Assembly: GCF_017813335.1 (NCBI RefSeq)
Contig: NZ_JAGIYY010000001.1
Span: forward strand, 1,375,158-1,439,157
Length of the DNA stretch: 64,000 bases
Source of the DNA: Tianweitania sediminis
GTDB lineage: Bacteria; Pseudomonadota; Alphaproteobacteria; Rhizobiales; Rhizobiaceae
Direction: 5' to 3'
Made by a program: the position numbers and the translations under genes. Numbering within the stretch: the first letter of the stretch is position 1; every line of letters begins with the position of its first letter. Positions 51,771 to 60,588 of the stretch are shown here, in pieces. The notes beneath the pieces were generated by a model that was given only the letters and a program-made list of their open reading frames with translations, ran no database searches and was not told the DNA's origin.

Positions 51771-52946
51771 ATGCAAATCGAGGCGGTTGATCTCTTCTAC
51801 CTTTCTATGCCGGAAGTGACCGATGAGGTTGACGGCTCCCAGGACGCCTTGCTGGTGCGCGTCCGTGCCGGTGGGCTGGAAGGTTGGGGTGAATGCGAGG
51901 CTGCTCCGCTGCCGTCGATCGCCGCTTTTGTTTGCCCCATGTCGCATGGCGCGTGCCGACCTGTGTCGGCATCGGTTCTCGGCGAGACAATCGACACTCC
52001 CGCCGATATTTCGCGGATTGCTGCTCGGGTGGAGTACGATTCCATGGACTTGTTGCAGGCGCCGCACACCTTTTCCGGCGTCGAGATGGCGCTCTGGGAT
52101 TTGCTCGGAAAGAAGCATTCCGTACCCGTATGGCGCCTGCTGGGCCAGTCGCGTTCGCACCCGAAGATCCCTTATGCATCGCTGCTCTTCGGCGACACAC
52201 CTGAAGAAACGCTGATGCGTGCGAGGAAAGCGCGGGCAGACGGTTTCAACGCTGCGAAGTTCGGCTGGGGGCCGATTGGAAGATCAGCCGCATCCGATGA
52301 TGACGAGCAGTTCGTCGCGGCTCGCGAAGGTCTCGGGTCCGACGCTCACCTCATGGTCGATGTCGGGCAAGTCTTCGGTGATGATGTGGCGGCGGCGGCG
52401 GCACGCCTGCGTGGGCTCGAAGCTGCCCGCGCACTTTGGCTGGAGGAGCCGTTTCATGCCGGTGCTCTTGAGGCGCATGCTCAGCTTGCCGCTCGCTGCC
52501 AAAGGGTGCGCATTGCCGGAGGAGAGGCGGCGCACAACGTGTACATGGCGCGCCACCTGATTGATTACGGCGCGGTGGGCTATATTCAGATCGACTGCGG
52601 CCGTATCGGCGGCATCGCGCCAGCCACCAAGGTTGCAGAAATGGCGGTTGCGGCCGGAGTGACGTATGTCAACCACACCTTCACGTCGCACCTCGCGCTG
52701 TCCGCGTCGATGCAGCCCTTTGCAGGCTTGGAAGATCATCGCATCTGCGAATATCCCGCGGCACCCAAGGACCTGGCTGTTGCGATCACATCCAACCACA
52801 TCACGAGACGCGGTAACGGCACAATCATCGCGCCGGAGGCACCCGGTCTCGGGGTTGCGATCGACGTGGAGCGGATCAGGCCCTATCTGGTTGAAACCGA
52901 GATCACGGTTGGCAAGCAGGTGCTTTACCGCACCCCCGTCCTTTAA
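51771..52946 (+). CDS. Enolase-superfamily enzyme, MR subgroup (MR2, paralogue of MR1)
   Basis: 391 residues, very like the protein at 43237-44424 over the whole length. Catalytic residues are conserved: K163, D197, E225, E252 and D275-H302. It starts 6 nt after mlrC, so it is last of the desuccinylase-mlrC-MR2 operon. The pair MR1/MR2 points to a duplicated step or two isomeric substrates within one pathway. Confidence 0.9.
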   Translation: MQIEAVDLFYLSMPEVTDEVDGSQDALLVRVRAGGLEGWGECEAAPLPSIAAFVCPMSHGACRPVSASVLGETIDTPADISRIAARVEYDSMDLLQAPHTFSGVEMALWDLLGKKHSVPVWRLLGQSRSHPKIPYASLLFGDTPEETLMRARKARADGFNAAKFGWGPIGRSAASDDDEQFVAAREGLGSDAHLMVDVGQVFGDDVAAAAARLRGLEAARALWLEEPFHAGALEAHAQLAARCQRVRIAGGEAAHNVYMARHLIDYGAVGYIQIDCGRIGGIAPATKVAEMAVAAGVTYVNHTFTSHLALSASMQPFAGLEDHRICEYPAAPKDLAVAITSNHITRRGNGTIIAPEAPGLGVAIDVERIRPYLVETEITVGKQVLYRTPVL

Positions 52947-52962
52947 CCAGCGCCAGATCAGC

Positions 52963-53952
52963 CTAAGGCGCCAGAGTTCCTGGAAAGTGGCACGCCGCCC
53001 GCTGGCCTGCTGCTGTTTCTGCCAGCGGTGGCTCCTGCTGCTTGCAGATGGGTTGCGCGATCGGGCAGCGCGTGTGGAAGCGGCAGCCTGATGGGGGATT
53101 TGCAGGGTTTGGTAGATCGCCTTTGATCGCGGCGTACCGCGTCTTTCCGCGGTTGCGCGAAGGCGCCGAACGAAGCAGCGCCACGGTGTAGGGGTGCTGC
53201 GGTGTGTCGAAGATTTCGTGCTTGGTGCCGATCTCGACGATCTTGCCCAAATACATTACGGCGACCCGATCGGAGATGTGCCGGATGACGCCCAGATCAT
53301 GGCTGATGAACAGGTAGGTCAGGCCGAGTTCATGCTTCAGATCCTGAAGCAGATTGAGGATCTGCGCTTGGATGGAAACGTCGAGTGCGGAAGCGGCCTC
53401 GTCGCAGACGATGAAGCTGGGGTTGAGCGCAAGCGCACGCGCGATGCAGATGCGCTGACGCTGCCCGCCCGAGAACTCATGGGGAAAGCGGGCGGCGTGG
53501 TAGGTCGCTAGGCCCACCTGCCCAAGCAGTTGCGAAAGACGCTTTTGCCGCGCGACGGCATCGCCGACGCCGTGGATAACCAGCGGCTCCATGATGAGTT
53601 CACCGACGCTCATGCGTGGGTTGAGCGCCCCAAGCGGATCCTGGAAGATGATCTGCATGTGCTGGCGCATGGAGCGCAGCACGCCTGCGTCGAGCGTTTG
53701 AAGGTTCTGGCCGTTGAACCGGACCTCGCCGCCACTTGGCTCGAGCAGGTGTAGAACCAGGCGTCCCACCGTTGTTTTGCCGCAGCCGCTTTCGCCGACC
53801 AGGCCGACGGTTTCGCCCCGCCCGACATCGAAGGAGATGTCGTCGACAGCGCGCACCGCGCGCTTCTTGCCGAACATGCCGCCTTTGCCTTCAAACTGCT
53901 TTTCCAGCGCCCGGACGCTGAGGAGTGGGTCACTCTGCTCAAAGGGTGTCAT
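52963..53952 (-). CDS. Dipeptide/oligopeptide-type ABC transporter ATPase (DppF/OppF-like)
   Basis: ATPase of 329 residues. Walker A is GESGCGKTT, the signature is [15 protein letters not shown], and Walker B is [12 protein letters not shown], with Ala where most have Pro-Thr/Val. The oligopeptide C-terminal domain has a Cys cluster ([17 protein letters not shown]). It overlaps dppD by 4 nt. It works with the DppD-like ATPase and the permeases at 57.6-59.4 kb. Confidence 0.92.
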   Translation of the reverse strand: MTPFEQSDPLLSVRALEKQFEGKGGMFGKKRAVRAVDDISFDVGRGETVGLVGESGCGKTTVGRLVLHLLEPSGGEVRFNGQNLQTLDAGVLRSMRQHMQIIFQDPLGALNPRMSVGELIMEPLVIHGVGDAVARQKRLSQLLGQVGLATYHAARFPHEFSGGQRQRICIARALALNPSFIVCDEAASALDVSIQAQILNLLQDLKHELGLTYLFISHDLGVIRHISDRVAVMYLGKIVEIGTKHEIFDTPQHPYTVALLRSAPSRNRGKTRYAAIKGDLPNPANPPSGCRFHTRCPIAQPICKQQEPPLAETAAGQRAACHFPGTLAP

Positions 53953-54989
53953 GGTGCCACCTCCTCGGAAGCAGGGAAGTGGTAGCCGTGGTTGCGAATG
54001 CAGGCCGCCTCATGATGCGGTTGGAAAGGCATCAGCCAAGGCCGCGCGGCGCGGCACGGCGGTCGCGAATAGGTGCAGCGAGGCTCAAATCGACATCCAG
54101 ACGGCAGATCGAAGGGCGGTGGTACTGAGCCGGGGATCGCGTAAAGGCGTTCAACGTCTTGCAGGGACGAGGGAATGCTCGCCAGGAGGCCTTCCGTGTA
54201 AGGATGTCCCGGCCGTGCAAACAATTCCGCTGCCGGCGCATCCTCCACCACTTGCCCAGCATACATCACCAGCACGCGGTCAGCGAAAGAGGACACAACG
54301 CCTAGATCATGGGTGATCATGATCGTGCCCATTTGATATTCGTCCTGCAGGTCCTGCAGCAGTTCCAGGATCTGCGCTTGGATGGTGACATCAAGGGCCG
54401 TTGTGGGTTCATCGGCGATGAGCACCCGCGGACCGCAGGCGAGGGCCATAGCGATCATGACCCGCTGGCGCATTCCACCCGACATCTGATGCGGATATTC
54501 GTTGAAGCGCTGTTCGGCGGCAGGAATCCCCACGCGCCGGAGAGCCGCCACGGCGCGATCGCGCGCTTCTCTTCTTCCAACCTTGTTGTGACGCCTTATG
54601 GTTTCGACGATCTGGTGCCCAACCGAAAGAACCGGATTAAGCGCCGTCATGGGCTCCTGGAAGATCATGGCGATCTGAGAGCCGCGAAGCGATTCGTACC
54701 GGCTCTCCTTCGCCGAAAGCAGATCTTCTCCCCCCAGCATGAGCCGGTCGGCCGTGACCTGGGCATTCGGCGGCAAGAGCCGCAACAGCGCCAGAGCGGA
54801 AACGCTTTTTCCGCTGCCTGACTCCCCCACGATACCCAACACTTCACCTTGCCGGAGGGTGAAGCTGATCCCATCCACGACCTGGAGCTTGCCGAAGGAA
54901 ACCCGGAGGTTTTGCACTTCGAGCAGCGGCTCCCCCGAGAAATCTGAGGCGGGCGCAGGTGAAGAAAAGGTGGCGGCAATCGACATCAA
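53949..54989 (-). CDS. Dipeptide/oligopeptide-type ABC transporter ATPase (DppD/OppD-like)
   Basis: ATPase of 346 residues. Walker A is GESGSGKS, the signature is [15 protein letters not shown], and Walker B is [12 protein letters not shown]. The C-terminal oligo_HPY domain ends with [15 protein letters not shown]. The start lies 6 bp from the GntR operator at 54995-55014, so repression would directly block transcription. It overlaps the OppF-like gene. Confidence 0.92.
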   Translation of the reverse strand: MMSIAATFSSPAPASDFSGEPLLEVQNLRVSFGKLQVVDGISFTLRQGEVLGIVGESGSGKSVSALALLRLLPPNAQVTADRLMLGGEDLLSAKESRYESLRGSQIAMIFQEPMTALNPVLSVGHQIVETIRRHNKVGRREARDRAVAALRRVGIPAAEQRFNEYPHQMSGGMRQRVMIAMALACGPRVLIADEPTTALDVTIQAQILELLQDLQDEYQMGTIMITHDLGVVSSFADRVLVMYAGQVVEDAPAAELFARPGHPYTEGLLASIPSSLQDVERLYAIPGSVPPPFDLPSGCRFEPRCTYSRPPCRAARPWLMPFQPHHEAACIRNHGYHFPASEEVAP

Positions 54990-54994
54990 TCAAA

Positions 54995-55014
54995 ATCGTA
55001 TACGATTATACGAT
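54995..55014. promoter_or_regulatory. GntR-type operator, site 2 (perfect palindrome)
   Basis: ATCGTATACGATTATACGAT has perfect 8-bp arms (ATCGTATA/TATACGAT) around 4 bp. It lies immediately upstream of the DppD-like start and downstream of the gntR stop. Confidence 0.82.
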
Positions 55015-55034
55015 TGAAGCAAGCCCTTCTCCGT

Positions 55035-55763
55035 TCAGCCTGCCTTCCGCTTTCGGTTACGACGCCGAAGCTCAATTAGCCCCTCATAGTCCAGCGCCCG
55101 GCTGTAATCGAGAATGTGCACCTGCACCGCTTCGATCAGATCTCCGACGTTGCCTGCCTTGATCTTCTCCAACAACTCGTCGTGTTCTTTCACTATCAAT
55201 CCGAGGTCTTTCTGCAGCGTCGACAAGCCGAAGATAATCGTGAGCTGCCGCGACAATGGCTCCCACATGTGGAGCAGCACGTCGTTGCCCGAAAGCCGGC
55301 ACAGTGTTCGGTGAAACTCCGTGTCCAACCGGGCGACGCCGTAGGAATCCCCACGGTCGGCTGCTTGGTGGAGCTCCGCCACCACTTGCTCGAGCGGTTT
55401 GATCGTGGCGGAGTCGCGCCTGATTGCTTCCAGTACTTCGCGTGTAGCCAACGTCTCCAGTGCGGTTCGCACTTTCAGGATTTTTTCGAGCCGTTCAACC
55501 GTCACGTCCATCAGGCGCATGCCGCGATAACGCGCGTTGATTACGATGCCCTGGCTTTCGAGGATCCGTAGCGCTTCTCTTACCGGGACGCGGCTGACGT
55601 TGAGTGCGCGCGCCACTTCTGCCTCAACAATGCGGTCGCCCGGCAGAAAGGCGCCAGTCGCCGTGGCCTCCACGATCGCATCCACAACCTGATCAACCAG
55701 TGTCTTGCTTGCAAGCGGGGCCAACTTGGCGAACGCTTCTTTCGGAGTAGTCCGGTCGTCCAT
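55035..55763 (-). CDS. GntR-family transcriptional regulator (FCD domain)
   Basis: Regulator of 242 residues. The winged HTH is at about 30-85 (GDRIVEAEVARALNVSRVPV, then REALRILESQGIVI). The FCD ligand domain contains LDTEFHRTLCRLSGN. FCD regulators bind carboxylic acids. It lies amid three copies of a 20-bp palindrome (49168, 54995 and 55804). It is divergent from the binding-protein operon and upstream of dppDF, and is very probably the regulator of the catabolic block. Confidence 0.93.
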   Translation of the reverse strand: MDDRTTPKEAFAKLAPLASKTLVDQVVDAIVEATATGAFLPGDRIVEAEVARALNVSRVPVREALRILESQGIVINARYRGMRLMDVTVERLEKILKVRTALETLATREVLEAIRRDSATIKPLEQVVAELHQAADRGDSYGVARLDTEFHRTLCRLSGNDVLLHMWEPLSRQLTIIFGLSTLQKDLGLIVKEHDELLEKIKAGNVGDLIEAVQVHILDYSRALDYEGLIELRRRNRKRKAG

Positions 55764-55803
55764 GAAAATCCTCGGGCGAGGGCGCCTTGTGTGATGTTCT
55801 GAG

Positions 55804-55823
55804 ATCGTATACGATCATACGAT
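55804..55823. promoter_or_regulatory. GntR-type operator, site 3
   Basis: ATCGTATACGATCATACGAT has 7-bp perfect arms (ATCGTAT/ATACGAT). It lies in the divergent promoter between gntR and the dipeptide-type binding-protein gene, suiting autoregulation plus operon control. Confidence 0.82.
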
Positions 55824-55907
55824 AAATTGCAAAATTCCGCCGCTATGGACGGTGTGAATAAAGGCGTCAGCCTTTCGACGGGACACTCGATACAAGGGAG
55901 AAGCAGA

Positions 55908-57479
55908 ATGGCAAAGAAGTGGAAGTTTGGCACAACCGCTCGACATATTGGGGCATCGCTGCTGCTCGCATCGGTGGCGCTGGGAGCGCCTTATGCCTCC
56001 GCGCAAACGCGAGGCGGTAGCATCACTGTTGCGCAGAGCTCCAATCCTCCCAGCCTTGATGCCATGGTGACGTCCTCCCAGGCTTCTCGCAACATCACGA
56101 TGAACATCTACGAGACGCTCTATGGGTTTGACGACAAGATCCAGCCTGCCCCGATTCTGGCCGAAAGTGTTGAAGTCTCCGCGGATGGTTTGAGCTACGC
56201 TTTCAAGCTGCGTCAGGGTGTCAAGTTTCACAACGGCAAGGAGATGACGTCAGCCGACGTTAAGGCCTCCCTTGACCGCTACAAGAAGGTGGGCGCAACC
56301 CAAACCATGCTTGAGCCGGTGACGGAGATTGAGGCAACCGGTCCTTACGAAGTCACGCTTAAGCTCAAGTCGAAGGCACCCACCTTCCTGGAAGCCTTCG
56401 CGTCGCCTCGCGCCCCGGCCGTCATCATTCCCGCCGAAGAAGCTTCCAAGCCCGCGAACGAAATTTCGTTCATCGGAACAGGCCCCTTCAAGTTCGTGGA
56501 GTACGTGCCTGACAGTCATGTGAAGCTCGAGCGCTTCGAAGACTATTCAGCCAATGAAGCGTTCCAATCCATGGACGGTTTCGGCGGCAAAAAGACCGCC
56601 TATCTAGACACTGTGACCTTCCGAGTAATTCCTGAGCCCGGCGCCGCCGTGGCTGCGTTGGAAAGCGGCGAGGTGCAATTGCTTGAGCAAATCCCTGTGC
56701 CAACTGCTCGGCGGCTTTCCAGCAACGACGACATCAAGATCTACGAGAACATGCCCTGGGCGGTGCTGACCTTCATCTTTAATATGAAGGAAGCGCCTGG
56801 CAACAATCTCAAGTTCCGCGAAGCTGTGCAAGCAGCTCTCAATAACGAAGAGGTGATGGCGATCGCCACGGAGGGTCTTTTCCAGCTTTATCACGGCTGG
56901 ATGTATGAGGGCTCCACCTATGATGCCGGCGACGTTGGCGCGCAGTCCTATAATGTTGCGGATCCGGAAAAGGCCAAGGCCCTTTTGAAGGAAGCCAACT
57001 ACAACAACGAGCCGTTCTCGATCCTGACCGACTCCACCATCCCGGAGCATGGCAAGGCTGCGGTGGTGATTGCGGAGCAGTTGAAGGCGGTGGGCATCAA
57101 TGCCGTGATTAATCAGACCGATTGGCCGACCGCCTTGAAAATCCGGCTGCAGGACACCGGGTGGAACGGTTGGACGCTGATGATGGGCATCGAACCCTAC
57201 CTTGGACCGGCAGCGTTGGTTTCGACCCTGACCGGGGCTGCGCCGCACTTCCGTGCTAATGACCCCGAACTGGACAAGCTCTACCAGGAACTGATCTCCA
57301 CGGACAGCGTCGAAGGCCGCAAGGCCGTCTTCGCCAAGATCCAAGAACGGCTTTACCAGTTCGTTGGGATCATCAAGCTGGGAGAAACCGGGCTGATGCA
57401 GGCGAGCCGTGCCAACGTGCAGGGCTTCAAGCCATTCCGCTTTCCACGCATGTACGACGTTTGGCTTGAGGGGCAATGA
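55908..57479 (+). CDS. Family 5 solute-binding protein (dipeptide/nickel type)
   Basis: Periplasmic receptor of 523 residues. The signal peptide (residues 1-32, ASLLLASVALGAPYASA) is followed by GSITVAQSSNPPSLDAMVTS, the typical SBP_bac_5 opening, and SYAFKLRQGVKFHNGKEMTS. An AAGGGAG site precedes ATG 55908. It heads the operon binding protein, dppB, dppC, SDR2, under GntR site 3. Family 5 receptors also bind oligosaccharides and opines, so peptide is not proven. Confidence 0.91.
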   Translation: MAKKWKFGTTARHIGASLLLASVALGAPYASAQTRGGSITVAQSSNPPSLDAMVTSSQASRNITMNIYETLYGFDDKIQPAPILAESVEVSADGLSYAFKLRQGVKFHNGKEMTSADVKASLDRYKKVGATQTMLEPVTEIEATGPYEVTLKLKSKAPTFLEAFASPRAPAVIIPAEEASKPANEISFIGTGPFKFVEYVPDSHVKLERFEDYSANEAFQSMDGFGGKKTAYLDTVTFRVIPEPGAAVAALESGEVQLLEQIPVPTARRLSSNDDIKIYENMPWAVLTFIFNMKEAPGNNLKFREAVQAALNNEEVMAIATEGLFQLYHGWMYEGSTYDAGDVGAQSYNVADPEKAKALLKEANYNNEPFSILTDSTIPEHGKAAVVIAEQLKAVGINAVINQTDWPTALKIRLQDTGWNGWTLMMGIEPYLGPAALVSTLTGAAPHFRANDPELDKLYQELISTDSVEGRKAVFAKIQERLYQFVGIIKLGETGLMQASRANVQGFKPFRFPRMYDVWLEGQ

Positions 57480-57486
57480 TGCCCAC

Positions 57487-57512
57487 AGGGCGGGAGGAGA
57501 CTCCCCCGCCCT
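57487..57512 (+). other. Intercistronic hairpin between binding protein and dppB
   Basis: AGGGCGGG (57487-57494) pairs with CCCGCCCT (57505-57512), with further pairing inside. It starts 8 nt after the stop codon and has no T-run. It is a likely mRNA stabiliser or partial terminator. Confidence 0.6.
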
Positions 57513-57580
57513 CCTGCTGCCGCAGATGTGCGTAGGCTCGCTCCTTTGGCAGCCTACGACAATCTTGAGGGGAAAGTGAG

Positions 57581-58528
57581 TTGACGCGGTTTATCGCCGG
57601 ACGATTGATCAGCGCGCTTCCGGTCCTGTTCGTCGTTTCGCTTGTGAGCTTTCTGCTTATTGCCGTGGTGCCCGGCGACGTCACGGCTGAAATTGCGGGC
57701 GCAGACTCGACGGAAGCGCAGCGGCAATTGATCCGGGAGCAGCTGGGGCTAGACCGACCGCTGCCCGAACAGGCGGTGCGCTGGTACGCGAACCTTTTGC
57801 AAGGGGATCTTGGACAGTCTTACCTGTTGAACAGGCCGGTTACGGAGGCGGTGTTCGAGCGTCTACCCGTGACGCTCTCATTGGCGGGGATTGCGCTCGT
57901 TCTGGCTGTCGCAATCGGCATGCTGTTGGGAATACTGGCCGCTGTCCGCCACAACAGCTGGGTTGACCAGGGCTCCATGTCCGTTGCCTTGTTAGGTCTT
58001 TCGGTTCCCGATTTCTGGCTCGGGCTGATCTTCATTACCGTTTTCGCGGTCGGCCTTGGCTGGTTTCCGACGGGCGGATATGTCCCAATCGCTGAAAGCT
58101 TCACCGGCTGGGTGGTCTCGATGACCTTGCCGGCCTTAGCGCTTGCTTTTACCCAGGTGGGCGTTGTTGCCCGCATGACACGTTCCAGCATGCTCGACGT
58201 TCTGGGGCAGGACTTCATCCGCACCGCCCGTGCCAAGGGCATGCGCGGCTACACAGTCATCTTAAAGCACGCCCTGCTCAACGCGATGGTGCCGGTGGTC
58301 ACCGTTGTAGGCGTTATGACCGGTGTTCTTCTGGGCGGCGCAGTGGTGATCGAGTCCGTTTTCTCGCTGCCAGGCGTGGGTCGCCTCATCATCGGTGCCA
58401 TTCAAAGACGCGATTACCCGATCATCCAGGGCGGGCTCCTGATCACGGCAGCCATCTTCGTCTTCGTCAACATCCTGGTTGATCTCGCTTATGGCTGGCT
58501 CGATCCGAGGGTTCGCCATGGCCGCTGA
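57581..58528 (+). CDS. dppB: Dipeptide-type ABC transporter permease DppB-like
   Basis: Inner-membrane permease of 315 residues. It opens FIAGRLISALPVLFVVSLVS, and the family motif LGLDRPLPEQAVRWYANLLQ is followed by the EAA loop (DFIRTARAKGMRGYTVILKH) and VESVFSLPGVGRL. The start is a TTG at 57581 after a GAGGGG site. It overlaps dppC by 11 nt. Confidence 0.9.
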   Translation: MTRFIAGRLISALPVLFVVSLVSFLLIAVVPGDVTAEIAGADSTEAQRQLIREQLGLDRPLPEQAVRWYANLLQGDLGQSYLLNRPVTEAVFERLPVTLSLAGIALVLAVAIGMLLGILAAVRHNSWVDQGSMSVALLGLSVPDFWLGLIFITVFAVGLGWFPTGGYVPIAESFTGWVVSMTLPALALAFTQVGVVARMTRSSMLDVLGQDFIRTARAKGMRGYTVILKHALLNAMVPVVTVVGVMTGVLLGGAVVIESVFSLPGVGRLIIGAIQRRDYPIIQGGLLITAAIFVFVNILVDLAYGWLDPRVRHGR

Positions 58529-59432
58529 TGTCGATTTAGCCGAAACGAACGATCTGCGCCGGGCCATGGCGCGCAGTGCCTGGCGCAGCCGGTATACGTT
58601 TCTAAAACGGCTGCTTTCCCACCGCTCCTTTCTAATTGGTGCGGTTCTGTTCCTGTTCATCGTTCTTGTTGCGGTGCTCGCCGATTTGATCGCTCCCTAC
58701 GATCCCAACAAGAACGACTACCGCAATCTCCTCGCGCCGCCGTCGGCGCTGCACTGGTTCGGTACCGACGGATTTGGCCGAGACATTCTTTCCCGTGTGA
58801 TGCATGGCACCCGAATATCGCTGGGCATCGGCTTGTCGGTCGTGGTCATGACGGGCTTGCTGGGTGTGCTGCTGGGCACACTGGCTGGCTATGTACGCTG
58901 GCTGGACAACATCCTGATGCGCATCATGGATGGGTTGATGGCTTTCCCCGGTGTGTTGCTGGCGATCGCGCTCTCGGCAGCACTTGGGCCTTCGATCCTC
59001 AACGCGGTTATCGCGCTAACGGTGACCTTCACCCCGCGAACTGCCCGGGTGGTGCGAGCCAGCGTGCTGGTGATCCGCGAATTGCCCTATGTGGAAGCCG
59101 CGGTTGCGATCGGGGCAGGCAACCTGCGCATCATCTTTCGCTACATTCTGGCCAACGCGTTGTCGCCCTTGATCGTGCAGCTGACCTTCGTGTTTGCCGT
59201 GTCGATCCTTGCCGAAGCGATCCTCAGCTTCCTTGGTGTCGGACCAAGGCCGCCGGCACCTTCCTTGGGCAACATCATCGCCGAAGGGCGAAACTACCTT
59301 CAGGACGCGAGCTGGATTGCCCTTTTCCCGGGAATGGCGATCGCATGCGCGGTGCTCGGCCTCAATCTGATGGGGGACGGCTTGCGCGACGTAATCGATC
59401 CTAGACTAAGCAAGGTGCGTGATGCGGGCTGA
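58518..59432 (+). CDS. dppC: Dipeptide-type ABC transporter permease DppC-like
   Basis: Permease of 304 residues. It has the OppC/DppC N-terminal helix, then HWFGTDGFGRDILSRVMHGT, the EAA loop (LPYVEAAVAIGAGNLRIIFR) and AILSFLGVGPRPPAPSLGNI. ATG 58518 lies within the dppB end. The downstream SDR2 starts 3 nt after its stop. Confidence 0.92.
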   Translation: MAADVDLAETNDLRRAMARSAWRSRYTFLKRLLSHRSFLIGAVLFLFIVLVAVLADLIAPYDPNKNDYRNLLAPPSALHWFGTDGFGRDILSRVMHGTRISLGIGLSVVVMTGLLGVLLGTLAGYVRWLDNILMRIMDGLMAFPGVLLAIALSAALGPSILNAVIALTVTFTPRTARVVRASVLVIRELPYVEAAVAIGAGNLRIIFRYILANALSPLIVQLTFVFAVSILAEAILSFLGVGPRPPAPSLGNIIAEGRNYLQDASWIALFPGMAIACAVLGLNLMGDGLRDVIDPRLSKVRDAG

Positions 59433-59435
59433 GAC

Positions 59436-60167
59436 ATGACGGGTTCATTGCAAGGAAAAAGGGCCTTTGTCACAGCCGCGGGGCAGGGAATCGGCCGGGC
59501 GACGGCGCTCGCGTTTGCCGCCGAAGCGGCCCTGGTCACCGCCACCGATATCGATGGCGAAAAGCTGGCCTCGCTTTCCGCACACGGCATCAGCACCCGA
59601 CAACTCGATGTGCTGGACCCACATGCGGTAGAAGATGCGCTGCGGGAGAGCGGCAGCCCCGATCTTCTTTTCAATTGCGCTGGTGTTGTGCATTCGGGAT
59701 CTGTGCTCGACGCCTGGGACGACGACTTTGATTTCGCCGTCGCCCTCAACGTCAAAGCGATGGCGCGCACGATCCGCGCCGCCTTGCCCGCCATGCTCGA
59801 GCGGCAGGACGGCTGCATTATCAACATGGCATCAGTCGTTTCCAGCCTGAAGGGTGCTCCGAACCGATTTGTTTACGGCGTCACAAAAGCGGCGGTGATC
59901 GGCCTCACGAAGTCCGTCGCGGCAGATTTCGTTGCAAGTGGCATCCGGTGCAACGCGATCTGCCCCGGCACGGTCGACAGCCCGTCGCTGCAAGGCCGCA
60001 TGCAGGCCGCCGGAGACTACGAGGCCGCGCGTGCAGCGTTCGTTGCGCGTCAGCCGATGGGCCGCCTGGGAACTCCGGAAGAGATTGCTTCTCTTGCCGT
60101 TCACCTCGCCGGCGCGAAGTTTACCACTGGACAGGTGCACGTGATCGATGGTGGCTGGTCGATGTAG
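59436..60167 (+). CDS. SDR, 2-keto-3-deoxy-L-fuconate dehydrogenase/BDH2-like (SDR2)
   Basis: Short-chain dehydrogenase of 243 residues. It has AAGQGIG (14-20), NCAGVVHSGSVLD (80-92), Ser133, and Tyr147/Lys151 in VYGVTKAAVIGLTKSVAADF, then CPGTVDSPSLQGRM. These strings are characteristic of the DHRS6/2-keto-3-deoxy-L-fuconate dehydrogenase group. It would oxidise a 2-keto-3-deoxy acid made by an MR dehydratase, giving the substrate of the FAH-type hydrolase at 46316. It lies in the transporter operon. Confidence 0.87.
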   Translation: MTGSLQGKRAFVTAAGQGIGRATALAFAAEAALVTATDIDGEKLASLSAHGISTRQLDVLDPHAVEDALRESGSPDLLFNCAGVVHSGSVLDAWDDDFDFAVALNVKAMARTIRAALPAMLERQDGCIINMASVVSSLKGAPNRFVYGVTKAAVIGLTKSVAADFVASGIRCNAICPGTVDSPSLQGRMQAAGDYEAARAAFVARQPMGRLGTPEEIASLAVHLAGAKFTTGQVHVIDGGWSM

Positions 60168-60588
60168 CTGACGCAACTTGGCGTGTGTCCCTGAAGCTCG
60201 CAGGCTAACTCGTCGGCACGAAATTGTATCGGCGGACCAGACTACGAAAGCGTCGTTCATGACGGCGCTTTGCGGCGGCTGTTGGTCACGGGAGTCGCTT
60301 CAAAAGCGAACTGCCCGAACTGCTGACGCTTGAAGAGCGCGTCCTACGCACCTAAGTCTTTCGCTAGATCCACCGGCGCTTACCGAAGCACGGATTGCCG
60401 GATCTGAGTGTAAGACCAGCAGATAGCCGGGTGGTTCCGGCACGATCTTTCGGGCGTCACATGCCTGTGTAGGCTTCGGTCTTTAGAGCCGCACGAACGA
60501 ACGATCTTTCGACATGCTTTCATCAGGGGCATGGCGAGAGATCGTGTTTCCACGGGTTCTCGCTTGCCTCGCTTTTAGAGGAAACGAG
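60168..60588. other. Gene-poor interval before phage fragment
   Basis: No gene is recognised. An 11-bp direct repeat ACGATCTTTCG occurs at 60442-60452 and 60501-60511, 48 bp apart. TCGCTT-CAA-AAGCGA near 60296 forms a small hairpin. This may be the boundary of the phage-derived segment. Confidence 0.45.
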
